Positions 36,271-44,687 of a stretch of 64,000 bases of DNA are shown piece after piece; positions within the stretch are counted from its first letter, which is position 1; each line of letters starts with the position of its first letter. The notes under the pieces were generated by a model. That model saw nothing but the letters and a program-made list of their open reading frames with translations, made no database searches and was not told where the DNA came from. The DNA comes from Leadbetterella sp040829825 (GTDB lineage: Bacteria > Bacteroidota > Bacteroidia > Cytophagales > Spirosomataceae): the NCBI RefSeq assembly GCF_040829825.1, contig NZ_JBFOLH010000017.1. One strand, written 5' to 3'. A program made the position numbers and the translations under genes.

Positions 36271-37050
36271 TTATTTTTTACCGAAAAGCCTTGCAAAGAA
36301 GCCCCGGGTCTTTTTGGTGACTTCCTGGGCGGTCTCTTCTGCTTCTCTTGCCAGCTCAGCAGCTTTGATCTTTGCTTTTTCAAGGGCTTCGCTGGTGTCT
36401 TCTGCCAGATCGGCCAGCTTTTCAGCCGCAGCATCTTTGACTTCAGCGGCTTTGCCGGCTACTTTGGCTGCAACCTCAGAAGCATCTTCTTTCAGCTCAG
36501 AGAATTTCTCTGCAGCTGCTCCCTTGAATTCACTTGCCTTTTCAGCTACATCAGAGGCGATCTCCGCTGCTTTTTCTTTGGCATCTTCTATTTTTTCAGC
36601 GGCAGCATCTTTCAGCTCACCTGCTTTTTCAGCCGCCCCGGCGGCCAGTCCGGCAGCCATTTCTTTTGCCCCGGCCAGCTTTTCAGCCGCAGCATCTTTT
36701 AAGGCCTCTACTTTACCGGCGGCTTCAGCTGCTTTTTCAGCGGCGGCCTCTTTTACTTCTCCGGCTTTAGCCTCTGCGGCTTCAGCTGCATCCGACACGG
36801 CCTCTTTGGCTTCAGCCGCTTTCTCAGCTGCGGCTTCTTTAACTTCTTCTACCTTTTCAGCAGCTGCATCTTTGAGCTCTTCTGCTTTTGCTGCTGCGGC
36901 ATCTGCGGCACCGGCAGCGGCTTCTTTGGCTTCTTCTACCTTTTCAGCTGCTGCGGCTTTCAGTTCATCTGCTTTACTTTCTGCAGCTTTTGCTGCATCG
37001 TTGGCCAGTTCTTTGGCATCATCTATGATTTTTTTCTCGTTTTCCGACAT
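36271..37050 (-). CDS. LEA-like Ala/Lys/Glu-rich helical repeat protein
   Basis: 259 residues, with almost the whole chain made of Ala, Lys, Glu and Asp in an approximately 11-residue periodicity (units such as AAAEKVEEAKEA, AAAEKAAEAKEA, AAAEKLAGAKEM). This composition and period match group 3 late-embryogenesis-abundant and apolipophorin-like amphipathic helices, usually linked to desiccation or membrane protection. No signal peptide. It ends with a basic, aromatic tail (RGFFARLFGKK). It has its own -7 element. The complementary strand is also open across the whole gene because of the biased codon use, but only this strand gives a plausible protein. Confidence 0.82.
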   Translation of the reverse strand: MSENEKKIIDDAKELANDAAKAAESKADELKAAAAEKVEEAKEAAAGAADAAAAKAEELKDAAAEKVEEVKEAAAEKAAEAKEAVSDAAEAAEAKAGEVKEAAAEKAAEAAGKVEALKDAAAEKLAGAKEMAAGLAAGAAEKAGELKDAAAEKIEDAKEKAAEIASDVAEKASEFKGAAAEKFSELKEDASEVAAKVAGKAAEVKDAAAEKLADLAEDTSEALEKAKIKAAELAREAEETAQEVTKKTRGFFARLFGKK

Positions 37051-37070
37051 AATGTTATTTTGTTTTTTTA

Positions 37071-37078
37071 CAAAAATA
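37071..37078 (-). promoter_or_regulatory. -7 promoter element of the LEA-like gene
   Basis: TATTTTTG on the minus strand is an exact TAnnTTTG match 20 bases before the ATG at 37050, in the short gap after the pseudouridine synthase stop. Confidence 0.5.
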
Positions 37079-37085
37079 AAGAAAA

Positions 37086-38708
37086 TCAGATCATATATTT
37101 TAATCTAATAACTTCTTTTTCAGTTAAAAAACGCCAGTTTCCCCTGGGCAGCTCTTTTTTGGTGAGCCCGGCGTACGTGGTACGGTCCAGTTGGGTAACC
37201 TCATACCCCAGGTGTTCAAAGATGCGGCGTACTACCCGGTTTTTCCCGCTGTGTATTTCTATGCCGATCACCTGCTGGTCAGGGGTGATCACCGATACCT
37301 GGTCGGGCCTGATAAAGCCGTCTTCCAGCTCAACGCCTTCTGTCAGCTTATCAAAGTCTTCGCGGCTCAGGGGCTTATCAATCTCCACCTGGTAAATTTT
37401 GCGTATTTCATTGGAAGGATGCGAGAGCTTTTCAGCCAGCTCACCATCGTTAGTGAAGAGCAAAAGCCCGGTAGTGGCCCGGTCAAGCCGGCCTACGGGG
37501 TAGATTCTTTCCGAACCGGCTTTGGCTACCAGCTCCATAACGGTGCGTCTTCCTTCCGGGTCTTCTGTGGTGGTAATGAAGTCTTTGGGCTTATTGAGAA
37601 GCACATACACCAGCTTTTCGGGGTTAAGAATCTTCCGACCGTATTTGACCACGTCGGTTACTTTAACCTGGTAGCCCATTTCGGTGATGGTCTTACCGTT
37701 TACGGTGATCTGGCCGCTTTCAATGAGGTCATCGGCTTCCCTGCGTGAGCAAAGGCCCGAGTTGGCAATATAGCGGTTCAGCCGGATAAGATCGGTTGGT
37801 TTCTTTTCGGTGGAGACCATCTTTTTCCGCTGCTTTTCGGGGAGGCTTTTGACCAGGTTTTCTTCCGAATAGTCAGGGCGGCGCTGAGGCTTTACATTTT
37901 TCCCGTATTCAAAAGAGTCTTTCTTTTTTTCGTAACGGGTGTTATCCGGCTCGGAACGCCTGCCGAATTTCCTTTTGCCCGGAAATTCGTCGTCGGAAGG
38001 AAAAGGTTTCCTGCTTTCGTAGCTGTCGCGTTTCGGTGCACTATCGCGCTGGTTGAAAGAATCGCGGCCCTCATTCCGGCGTGAACGGGGGGCAGAATCG
38101 CGGGTATAGCTCCGGTCGGACCGGAATGAACCGCGTTCTTCCCCGGAGCCGCTTTCCGGGAACCCCGGTCGGGTACGGCGGAAATCACCTTCTTTCCGGA
38201 ATCCTTCGTTATCTTTCCGGGGAGCAAATTTACGATCATCGCTCCGGAATTTTCTTTCCGGGTCGTTGTATCCGGACCGGTCTTTCTGAAATCCACGCTT
38301 TTCGGAGCTGAAACCGCCTTTTTCAAAACGGGAACCGCCTTTTTCCGGTGAGAATCTTTCATTTTCGAAGCGTCTTCCCGGCTCGCCGTCTTTCCTGAAG
38401 CGGGGGGCATCATCGCGGGAACCGAAGCTGCGTTTCCCGCTGCCGGAGCTTTGCGGGGAGTCACCTTCTTTTCTGAAGCGCGAAGGGGTATCCCCGTCTT
38501 TGCGGTTAGAGAAACGGGGGGAGTCGTCGCGGAAGCTTCTTCCTGAATCTCCCTCTTTTTTATAACGGGAAGGGGCATTCTCATCCCTGTGAGAGGAGAA
38601 CGGACGTTTCCCGAAGTTTCTTTCCGGGGCGCCCTCTTTTTTGTATCGGGGGGCGGTATCCCGGTCTTTTCGGGGCCGTTCAGAGCCCTTTTGGTCTTTT
38701 CTGTTCAT
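37086..38708 (-). CDS. RluB/RsuA-type pseudouridine synthase with long disordered N-tail
   Basis: 540 residues, more than twice the catalytic length. Residues 1-304 are low-complexity and rich in Arg, Ser, Asp, Gly, Lys and Phe, with recurring units such as RFRKEGD, RYKKEG and SRDDAPRF. Residues about 305-540 are a complete enzyme: S4 RNA-binding domain (IRLNRYIANSGLCSRREADD), catalytic GRLDR with Asp409, and GKNRVVRRIFEHLGYEV. It modifies 23S or 16S rRNA uridine; homology to RluB (23S U2605) is closest by pattern. Bacteroidota RluB-like proteins often carry basic tails, but this one is very long. It has its own -7 element at 38737-38744. Confidence 0.92.
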   Translation of the reverse strand: MNRKDQKGSERPRKDRDTAPRYKKEGAPERNFGKRPFSSHRDENAPSRYKKEGDSGRSFRDDSPRFSNRKDGDTPSRFRKEGDSPQSSGSGKRSFGSRDDAPRFRKDGEPGRRFENERFSPEKGGSRFEKGGFSSEKRGFQKDRSGYNDPERKFRSDDRKFAPRKDNEGFRKEGDFRRTRPGFPESGSGEERGSFRSDRSYTRDSAPRSRRNEGRDSFNQRDSAPKRDSYESRKPFPSDDEFPGKRKFGRRSEPDNTRYEKKKDSFEYGKNVKPQRRPDYSEENLVKSLPEKQRKKMVSTEKKPTDLIRLNRYIANSGLCSRREADDLIESGQITVNGKTITEMGYQVKVTDVVKYGRKILNPEKLVYVLLNKPKDFITTTEDPEGRRTVMELVAKAGSERIYPVGRLDRATTGLLLFTNDGELAEKLSHPSNEIRKIYQVEIDKPLSREDFDKLTEGVELEDGFIRPDQVSVITPDQQVIGIEIHSGKNRVVRRIFEHLGYEVTQLDRTTYAGLTKKELPRGNWRFLTEKEVIRLKYMI

Positions 38709-38736
38709 TGCAATATCACTACTGTAAAAGTGGATG

Positions 38737-38744
38737 CAAAAATA
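38737..38744 (-). promoter_or_regulatory. -7 promoter element of the pseudouridine synthase gene
   Basis: TATTTTTG on the minus strand, 28 bases before the ATG at 38708, is an exact TAnnTTTG match without a clear -33 box. Confidence 0.45.
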
Positions 38745-38792
38745 GTTGATTCAGAGCGAATTGATTCGAAAAGTACCAATTATAAAAACAGA

Positions 38793-39209
38793 TTACCAGA
38801 TATTGTCGAAATCTTCCGGCTGATAGGCGTGATTCCGGGTATGGTAAACGGTATCTCCTTTGTCTTTCAGCGACAGGAAGTTTTTGCGGACAAAGATTTT
38901 CTGCAACAGGGCAAAGGGTGTCAGAAACAGGAAAAATACCAGACCCAGGATGATCCTTGTGTTTATATAACCCAATACCAGGGCTATTTTAAACCATACC
39001 CACAGGATCATATCCTGGAAAGCCGAAGAGACCAGGGAAAGTATACCTACCCCGAGCGAGATAAACAGGAAGTAATCTGTTTTAAATTTTCCCCAGAGGA
39101 CGGCCTCCCTGTGATTGAATCTGAAAAGAGCGTACAGGGCCAGAAATCCTACCACGATAACGAGTATGGATTTGGTTCTGTCCTGGTTTTTCAAGGTTTC
39201 TTCTGTCAT
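38793..39209 (-). CDS. SxtJ family membrane protein
   Basis: 138 residues with about three membrane helices (residues near 15-33, 44-62 and 75-105) and a polar C-terminus (YHTRNHAYQPEDFDNIW). The layout and the neighbourhood match the SxtJ family, first named from saxitoxin clusters, which accompanies carbamoyltransferases in many bacteria. It is the last gene of a three-gene leftward operon with DUF5989 (6 bp apart) and a carbamoyltransferase. A role anchoring or assisting the carbamoyltransferase is inference. Confidence 0.8.
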   Translation of the reverse strand: MTEETLKNQDRTKSILVIVVGFLALYALFRFNHREAVLWGKFKTDYFLFISLGVGILSLVSSAFQDMILWVWFKIALVLGYINTRIILGLVFFLFLTPFALLQKIFVRKNFLSLKDKGDTVYHTRNHAYQPEDFDNIW

Positions 39210-39215
39210 CTTGAA

Positions 39216-39365
39216 TCAGAATAAGGTATAAATAAACGGAGCGAATGCCGAGCCTCCGCCGATTACGATCAGGATACCTACCAGTAAAAGGAGAATGATC
39301 AATGGTGCCAGCCAGAATTTTTTCCGAGCCGCCATGAATCCCCAGAGGTCTTTAAGAAATTCCAT
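39216..39365 (-). CDS. DUF5989 family small membrane protein
   Basis: 49 residues: MEFLKDLWGFMAARKKFW, a single membrane helix (about 18-37, LAPLIILLLLVGILIVI), then GGGSAFAPFIYTLF. The amphipathic WGF-x-x-ARKKFWL start and GGGSAxAPFIYTLF end are the DUF5989 pattern. It lies exactly between the carbamoyltransferase (11 bp) and SxtJ (6 bp) genes, supporting that it is real despite its size. Confidence 0.85.
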   Translation of the reverse strand: MEFLKDLWGFMAARKKFWLAPLIILLLLVGILIVIGGGSAFAPFIYTLF

Positions 39366-39376
39366 ATTTTTTTGTT

Positions 39377-41239
39377 TTAGTCGAGTACAAATTCTTCTTT
39401 CCAGTTATCTTTTTCTTCCCATTGGGGCTGATCCTTTTTGCTGAAAAGGAAATTACCCACTACCAGGTAGTCCATTTCGGTTCTCATAAAGCACCGGTAG
39501 GCGTCATTGGGCGTCATCACAATGGGTTCTCCCCGCACGTTAAAGGAGGTATTTACCACTACCCCGGTGCCTGTAAGCTTTTTAAAGCTGGTGATCAGCT
39601 CGTGGTACCGCGGATTGGTTTCGGGATGTACCGTCTGGATCCGGGCAGAGTAGTCAATATGGGTAATGGAAGGCAGGTCGGAACGAAGATGATACAGCTT
39701 GTCTCTCAGGTTCATGCCGTCATATCCTTCGGGAAGGGGCTTCCTGATCTGTTCTGCTACCGGGTGTACCAGCAGCATGTAGGGCGATATCCCGTCGTAG
39801 TCGAAATATTCACTTACGTCTCCAGCCAGCACAGAGGGTGCAAACGGACGGAATGATTCGCGGTATTTGATCTTCAGGTTAAGCTTCTTCTGCATTTCCG
39901 GACTCCTCGGGTCTCCGAGAATGCTTCTTCCGCCCAGGGCCCTCGGGCCGAATTCCATTTTACCCTGCACCCAGCCTACCACGTTTTCGGATGCCAGCAG
40001 GCGGGCCGCTTCATCAGCCAGGTCAGTGAAATTGCTGAAATAGGTATAACGGGCATTGTATTTCCGGGCCATCAGCTCTACGTCAAGGTCACTGAAGGTG
40101 GGTCCGAGGTAAGAACCTTTCATGGCATCCATTTTGTAGCCGGTTTCACGCGGCTGGCGGTAATAGATGTAGTTGGCGGCAAGCGCAGCCCCGAGGGCGC
40201 CCCCGGCATCACCAGCAGCCGGCTGTATGAAGAGGTTCTCGAAAATGCCTGATTTTTGCAGCTTACCGTTGGATACACAGTTCAGAGCCACCCCGCCGGC
40301 CAGGCAAAGGTTTTTGCTCCCGGTCAGCTTTTTGGCTTCTTTGGCCATCAGCAGTACGGCTTCTTCCGTAATATGCTGGATGGCCAGGCCCAGGTTACAG
40401 TGCTGCTGAAGAAGCTCATCTTCGGGTTTACGGGTTTTGAAGCCGAAAAGATCTTCCCATTTTTTTTCGTTGACCATTTTGAGGCCCGTGGCATAGTCAA
40501 AGTAGTCCTGGTTCAGCCAGATAGACCCGTCTTCTTTCAACGACATAAGATGGGTCTTGATGATCCCGATGTATTTTTCAATATCCGGCGATTTCGGGTT
40601 GCCATAAGGCGCCAGGCCCATCAGCTTGTATTCGCCCGAGTTTACCCGGAAACCCAGGAAATAGGTAAAAGCCGAGTAGAGAAGCCCCAGAGAGTGCGGA
40701 AAACGCAGCTCTTTAAGAATAGTAATGTTTTCTTTCTGGCCATGGCACAGCGATACCGTGGCCCATTCGCCCACACCGTCAATGGTCAGGATGGCCGCAT
40801 CTTCAAAGGGAGAGGGATAGTAGGCGCTGGCCGCATGTGAAAGGTGGTGCTCGGGAAAGAGCAGCCGGGTCTTTTTCCTGTCGTAAGCACCTATCTTATC
40901 CAGCTCTTCACGGATAAGTCGCTTCAGAAACATTTTCTCTTTGATCCATACCGGGATGGCGGTAATGAATGAGCGGAAGCCGGAAGGTGCGAAGGCGTAG
41001 TAAGTTTCAAGCAGCCGTTCAAATTTGAGCAGCGGCTTGTCGTAAAATACAATGGCATCCAGGTCTTTCAGCTCAATGCCGGTGTATTCGAGACAGAACT
41101 TTATGGCATTTGACGGAAACCCGGCATCATGCTTTTTTCGGGTAAATCTTTCTTCCTGGGCAGCAGCAATTATCTCGCCGTTTACCGTAATGGAAGCTGC
41201 GGAATCGTGATAGAAGGCGGATATTCCGAGAATTTTCAT
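39377..41239 (-). CDS. Carbamoyltransferase (NodU/CmcH family)
   Basis: 620 residues. The family transfers a carbamoyl group from carbamoyl phosphate, through a carbamoyladenylate, to a hydroxyl on a sugar or natural product. N-terminal ASKHA-type domain: ILGISAFYHDSAASI, EERFTRKKHDAGFPS, and the metal/ATP site HHLSHAASAYYPSPF with TIDGVGEW. Later NLCLAGGVALNCVSNGK and EFGPRALGGRSILGDPR, then the C-terminal YrdC-like part with RGEPIV. Heads an operon with DUF5989 and SxtJ. The acceptor is unknown; no nearby antibiotic or nodulation cluster is seen. Confidence 0.93.
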   Translation of the reverse strand: MKILGISAFYHDSAASITVNGEIIAAAQEERFTRKKHDAGFPSNAIKFCLEYTGIELKDLDAIVFYDKPLLKFERLLETYYAFAPSGFRSFITAIPVWIKEKMFLKRLIREELDKIGAYDRKKTRLLFPEHHLSHAASAYYPSPFEDAAILTIDGVGEWATVSLCHGQKENITILKELRFPHSLGLLYSAFTYFLGFRVNSGEYKLMGLAPYGNPKSPDIEKYIGIIKTHLMSLKEDGSIWLNQDYFDYATGLKMVNEKKWEDLFGFKTRKPEDELLQQHCNLGLAIQHITEEAVLLMAKEAKKLTGSKNLCLAGGVALNCVSNGKLQKSGIFENLFIQPAAGDAGGALGAALAANYIYYRQPRETGYKMDAMKGSYLGPTFSDLDVELMARKYNARYTYFSNFTDLADEAARLLASENVVGWVQGKMEFGPRALGGRSILGDPRSPEMQKKLNLKIKYRESFRPFAPSVLAGDVSEYFDYDGISPYMLLVHPVAEQIRKPLPEGYDGMNLRDKLYHLRSDLPSITHIDYSARIQTVHPETNPRYHELITSFKKLTGTGVVVNTSFNVRGEPIVMTPNDAYRCFMRTEMDYLVVGNFLFSKKDQPQWEEKDNWKEEFVLD

Positions 41240-41341
41240 AGTTCAGTATTAAGCTTTTCTGTGAAAGCGCTGCAAATATCCTTATAAATACCCGAAAAAA
41301 AAAGTGCTGCTACCGGTGAAGGTCCGATTCTGCTATTGCTG

Positions 41342-43522
41342 TCAGGGAGAAATAACCCCTAGATAGCGGCCCATCCAGTAGGGGAGCAGCCAGATATCGC
41401 CGGCGCTCAGCTCAGATACTCCGTTCCCTTTTTCTTTTTCCAGGATGAACATGTTGGCGTTGTGGCGCTGCACGGGCCTTTCATCCGGAGGGAGAACCGT
41501 TTTCAGGGTTTGTCTCCGGAAATTGTCCGGTATTTTCTCAATGTCTTTCCGGTGGCTGTTCCGCACTTCCCACTGGATCAGGTCAAGCGGGTGCTCCTGA
41601 AGATACCAGATGGCATTTTCCAGGTCAAACTGCCGGGAACCCGTGAGGGCGGCAAAGAAGTTCCAGAGGCCGTCTTTTTCAGGCCTCTCGGCTTCCCAGT
41701 GGTCAAGGATACTCTCCCGGTAAGCGGCCTTCAGGGTGTCGTTGAGGGCATACCGGAAGAGTCCCCAGTAGCCCAGGAAGTACATCTCGTCATCCGAGTG
41801 ATTCCAGGCTTCTGACAGCATCTGGGCGTAAGAATCGCCGCCTTCCGGGGTGACACCGATCGTTTTCATGGGCCGCATCAGGTTGTCGAGGTAACCGTGC
41901 CTGTACAGTAATTCCAGTGCTTTTGCCCGGTATTTTTCTTTGCCGGTGAAATGATAGGCGGTTTGCAGCATAGCGGTAATATTGGAAGAGTTCAGCTTGC
42001 GGTCGCCTACGTTTTCCGGGAACCCGTTTACGTACGAAGGATTCCATTTTCCCCAGAGGGTGGGTTTGCCGTCGTAATCAACCAGGTAAAGGTCATTTTT
42101 CAGGATATGGCTCATCAGGGTATCCATCAGCAGGATGGCTTTGCCGCGTATGCCGGGGTCATTCACCAGCTCGGCCAGCACACCGAATACAAACATGTGC
42201 CCGATGGCCTCGTCGCTGCTGGTGGTTGATTTCCAGCTCCATTCCGGGTCAGCGGCATTTTGCCAGCGGTTCGGATCGGCCAGCACCCTGATGTACCCGC
42301 TTCTTTCAAAAGAACGTGCCGGGAAACCGGGTACGGGATTAATGCTGTAGAGCCTTTCCATGGCATCAAGCGACTCCCGGCAGTTTTCAAGCGCCTGCTG
42401 ACTGCCGGTCACCGAATACCGGAAAGCCTCGCCCGCCAGGTACATGGAGGTCCAGAGGCCGTCATTATCCGAGTCAGATAGGTAGCCGGTGGCCGGGTCT
42501 CCTTTTTCCATACCGGTAAGGGTGGCGTTAAACCCGTTCCGGATATGCCGTGAGCGTACCTGGCGATCAAAAAAATCGGCTTTTTCGGCCAGGGTCATGG
42601 GCTTGAAGTGGATCTGGCCGAGGCCTTTCCCGGTCAGGATGAGCACCGAGTTTTCCGGGCCCTTTTCTATCCGGGTGACGTCATTTGACGGCAGCCACCG
42701 TTCACCGTAATAATAGTTTATAGTGCCGTCAGATTGTACTGAGAAAGCTCCCTGGGGAGTGCCGAACCAGGCCTTATCGCCGATTACTTTTACGGCCGTA
42801 ATTTCAGTGACGGGAACCCGGGTCCGGGTTTCGGACCGGCCGGAAAGGAGGTCGTATTCCAGGTATCCGTCAGAGGTGCCGATCAGCAGGGTCTGGCCGT
42901 TGGCGCTGAGGTCAAATGCCGTAAATTGCCGGCCCTGCACCACGGCGGTAAGCCGGGGCGTTGCCAGGCTGCAACGGAATACGCCGGTTTTTTTCAGCAC
43001 CCAGAAGTACCCGTTATGGTAACGGATATCCAGCACGGGATCTGCCGAATGGCTTTCGTTGAAAATGACCCGGCTGTCCCGGAGAAGGGCCAGCTGCCGG
43101 CCGTCTGAAACCATAAAATTCAGCTGCTCGTCACCCGCCATCAGGCTGACCTTCGGAAACGGGGTTTTGATAAAGAGCGAACCTGCCCAGGCTTGCGAAA
43201 ACAGGTGGGTTTCGTCGGCAAAAACCAGCTGACCGTTAACAAGGGCGAGCGCCCCTGTTTTTTTCTGGGCGGCGGTGCGGTAGAAGTTGTCCCGGATAAA
43301 GCTGCCCGGATAGAGGAAGTGGCCGTTAACGGGTTGCTGCAGGCCGGAGCGGGTCAGTATACGTATTGAGCCGTTCCGGTCGGAGCCTATTTTCTCCGGC
43401 GATTCACTGCTGTAGTATTTTACGCTGTAGTCCTGCATAAAGGGGGTATCGTAATGTACCGGCTGCTGGCCGGATACCCCCGCTGAAAAGAGTATAAAAG
43501 CGATAAAAATAAGACGGTTCAT
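41342..43522 (-). CDS. Secreted beta-propeller plus alpha-helical toroid protein
   Basis: 726 residues with signal peptide (MNRLIFIAFILFSAGVSG). Residues about 60-330 contain repeated short strands of propeller blade type (SANGQTLLIGTSDGYLEYD, VIGDKAWFGTPQGAFSV, ENSVLILTGKGLGQIHF). Residues about 340-700 are helical with paired helices and aromatic-acidic motifs (SDSDNDGLWTSMYLAGEAFRY, TSSDEAIGHMFVFGVLAEL, NSSNITAMLQTAYHFTGKEKY), looking like an (alpha/alpha)6 toroid as in several glycoside hydrolases and lyases. I cannot name the family or catalytic residues. It is the last gene of the BASS/sialidase-like operon, starting 4 bp after the sialidase-like stop. Confidence 0.75.
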   Translation of the reverse strand: MNRLIFIAFILFSAGVSGQQPVHYDTPFMQDYSVKYYSSESPEKIGSDRNGSIRILTRSGLQQPVNGHFLYPGSFIRDNFYRTAAQKKTGALALVNGQLVFADETHLFSQAWAGSLFIKTPFPKVSLMAGDEQLNFMVSDGRQLALLRDSRVIFNESHSADPVLDIRYHNGYFWVLKKTGVFRCSLATPRLTAVVQGRQFTAFDLSANGQTLLIGTSDGYLEYDLLSGRSETRTRVPVTEITAVKVIGDKAWFGTPQGAFSVQSDGTINYYYGERWLPSNDVTRIEKGPENSVLILTGKGLGQIHFKPMTLAEKADFFDRQVRSRHIRNGFNATLTGMEKGDPATGYLSDSDNDGLWTSMYLAGEAFRYSVTGSQQALENCRESLDAMERLYSINPVPGFPARSFERSGYIRVLADPNRWQNAADPEWSWKSTTSSDEAIGHMFVFGVLAELVNDPGIRGKAILLMDTLMSHILKNDLYLVDYDGKPTLWGKWNPSYVNGFPENVGDRKLNSSNITAMLQTAYHFTGKEKYRAKALELLYRHGYLDNLMRPMKTIGVTPEGGDSYAQMLSEAWNHSDDEMYFLGYWGLFRYALNDTLKAAYRESILDHWEAERPEKDGLWNFFAALTGSRQFDLENAIWYLQEHPLDLIQWEVRNSHRKDIEKIPDNFRRQTLKTVLPPDERPVQRHNANMFILEKEKGNGVSELSAGDIWLLPYWMGRYLGVISP

Positions 43523-43526
43523 AAGG

Positions 43527-44687
43527 TTATCGGGTTAAGCTTTCCGGTTTTATCTGAACATGTTTGATGGTCTTCCGGCCACTTTCCGGGTGGTAGGAAT
43601 AGGTAATATGAATAAGGCCGTTAGCCGACTGGATCACGCAGGGGTAGGAGTATCCGCCTTTTTCCTGGTCTTCCAGCCGGTATTTTCGTTTCCAGGTTTT
43701 CCCTTCATCGTCCGATACATAGAGGCTCAGGCGGGTGCGTCCGCCGTTTATATCGTTGCCCACAAACAGCCAGAGCCCGTTTTGCAATACCAGGGTTTCT
43801 ACCGAAGCCGTATTGGGGATGTCTGTTTTTACCGAGGGGGTCCAGCTTTGTCCCTGGTCGGCTGATTCGCTGTAATGCACACGGTTCGGGTAATCGCCGC
43901 TATCGCGCAGGTAGGCCACCAGGGTACCGTCTTTTTTCTTTGCCAGCGCCGGTTGAATGGGCCCGCGGCCTACCAGGGGGCTGCCGGGCCTCCAGGTTTT
44001 CCCGTCGTCGTCTGAGAGGGCCATCAGGCTGAGGTTGTAGCCGTCAGAATAGAGGGGCAGCACGATCCGGTTACCGGGCAGCAACAGGGGCTTGATCCGG
44101 GTCATCCACCCGAAGCTCCTTTTTGCGGCATCGCGGGCTGCTTCGGTGATCATGCCGTCGTAAGAAGGGGCATATTCGGCCCAGCCATGACCGGTAGGAG
44201 GCAGCATTTTGAGCTTGTTTTCTACTTCCCGGGCAAAATCGTCGCCCGGTTTCAGCAGGATGTCGTCCTGCCAGGTCCAGCGCGGGGCACCTTCACCCCG
44301 GTAGTCGGTGGTGGTACGTACCCGTAGTACGGCGCTCTCCCAGCGGTTGGCCTGTACGGCTATCCACACCAGGTACAGCTCCCCGGCGTGGTTCAGGAAC
44401 AGCACCGGGTTACAGTCGGGAATATGAGGGGTGTCTGCCAGGAGGAAAGGAGCTGACCATTTCCCGTTTTTAAAGCGGGCTCCCATAATGCGCACGTCAT
44501 CGGCCGTTCTTTCTCCGCTACCCTGGAACCAGGCCGCCAGCAAATCACCGCCGGGCAATTCTACGATAGAACTGCTGTGAACGTGTTCCTGCTGAAGAGG
44601 GAAAAGCAAGGTTTCGGCTTCCTTTTTGAGGGCCTGGGCATATAATCCGCCACCCAGTAACATCAGTAAGATAAACGTTTTTATCAT
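43527..44687 (-). CDS. Sialidase-fold (BNR/Asp-box) secreted protein
   Basis: 386 residues with signal peptide (MIKTFILLMLLGGGLYAQ). Asp-box turns S-x-D-x-G-x-T/S-W are seen three times: SDDDGKTW, SADQGQSW and SDDEGKTW. The front IVELPGGDLLAAWFQGSGER and NPVLFLNHAGELYLVW match the BNR_2 branch of six-bladed sialidase-like propellers (PF13088). A classical sialidase RIP motif is not evident, so true sialidase activity is uncertain. Its start overlaps the stop of the upstream symporter gene by 4 bp. Confidence 0.82.
   Translation of the reverse strand: MIKTFILLMLLGGGLYAQALKKEAETLLFPLQQEHVHSSSIVELPGGDLLAAWFQGSGERTADDVRIMGARFKNGKWSAPFLLADTPHIPDCNPVLFLNHAGELYLVWIAVQANRWESAVLRVRTTTDYRGEGAPRWTWQDDILLKPGDDFAREVENKLKMLPPTGHGWAEYAPSYDGMITEAARDAAKRSFGWMTRIKPLLLPGNRIVLPLYSDGYNLSLMALSDDDGKTWRPGSPLVGRGPIQPALAKKKDGTLVAYLRDSGDYPNRVHYSESADQGQSWTPSVKTDIPNTASVETLVLQNGLWLFVGNDINGGRTRLSLYVSDDEGKTWKRKYRLEDQEKGGYSYPCVIQSANGLIHITYSYHPESGRKTIKHVQIKPESLTR

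Noticed and set aside
36227..37108. 293-codon frame on the plus strand opposite the LEA-like gene, coding a Ser/Ala/Phe-rich chain.
   Set aside because: It mirrors the repeated Ala/Lys/Glu codons of the minus-strand gene, which has the promoter, proper start and plausible composition.
37892..38584. 230-codon frame inside the pseudouridine synthase N-terminal half, same strand, another frame.
   Set aside because: It is a frame-shifted reading of the low-complexity tail and has no start or family signals.
43527..44687. Sialic acid catabolism locus suggested by the sialidase-like, SASA-type esterase and GlcNAc-kinase-like genes.
   Set aside because: The genes lie far apart, no NanA, NanE or sialic acid transporter is present, and the sialidase-like protein lacks an evident RIP motif.
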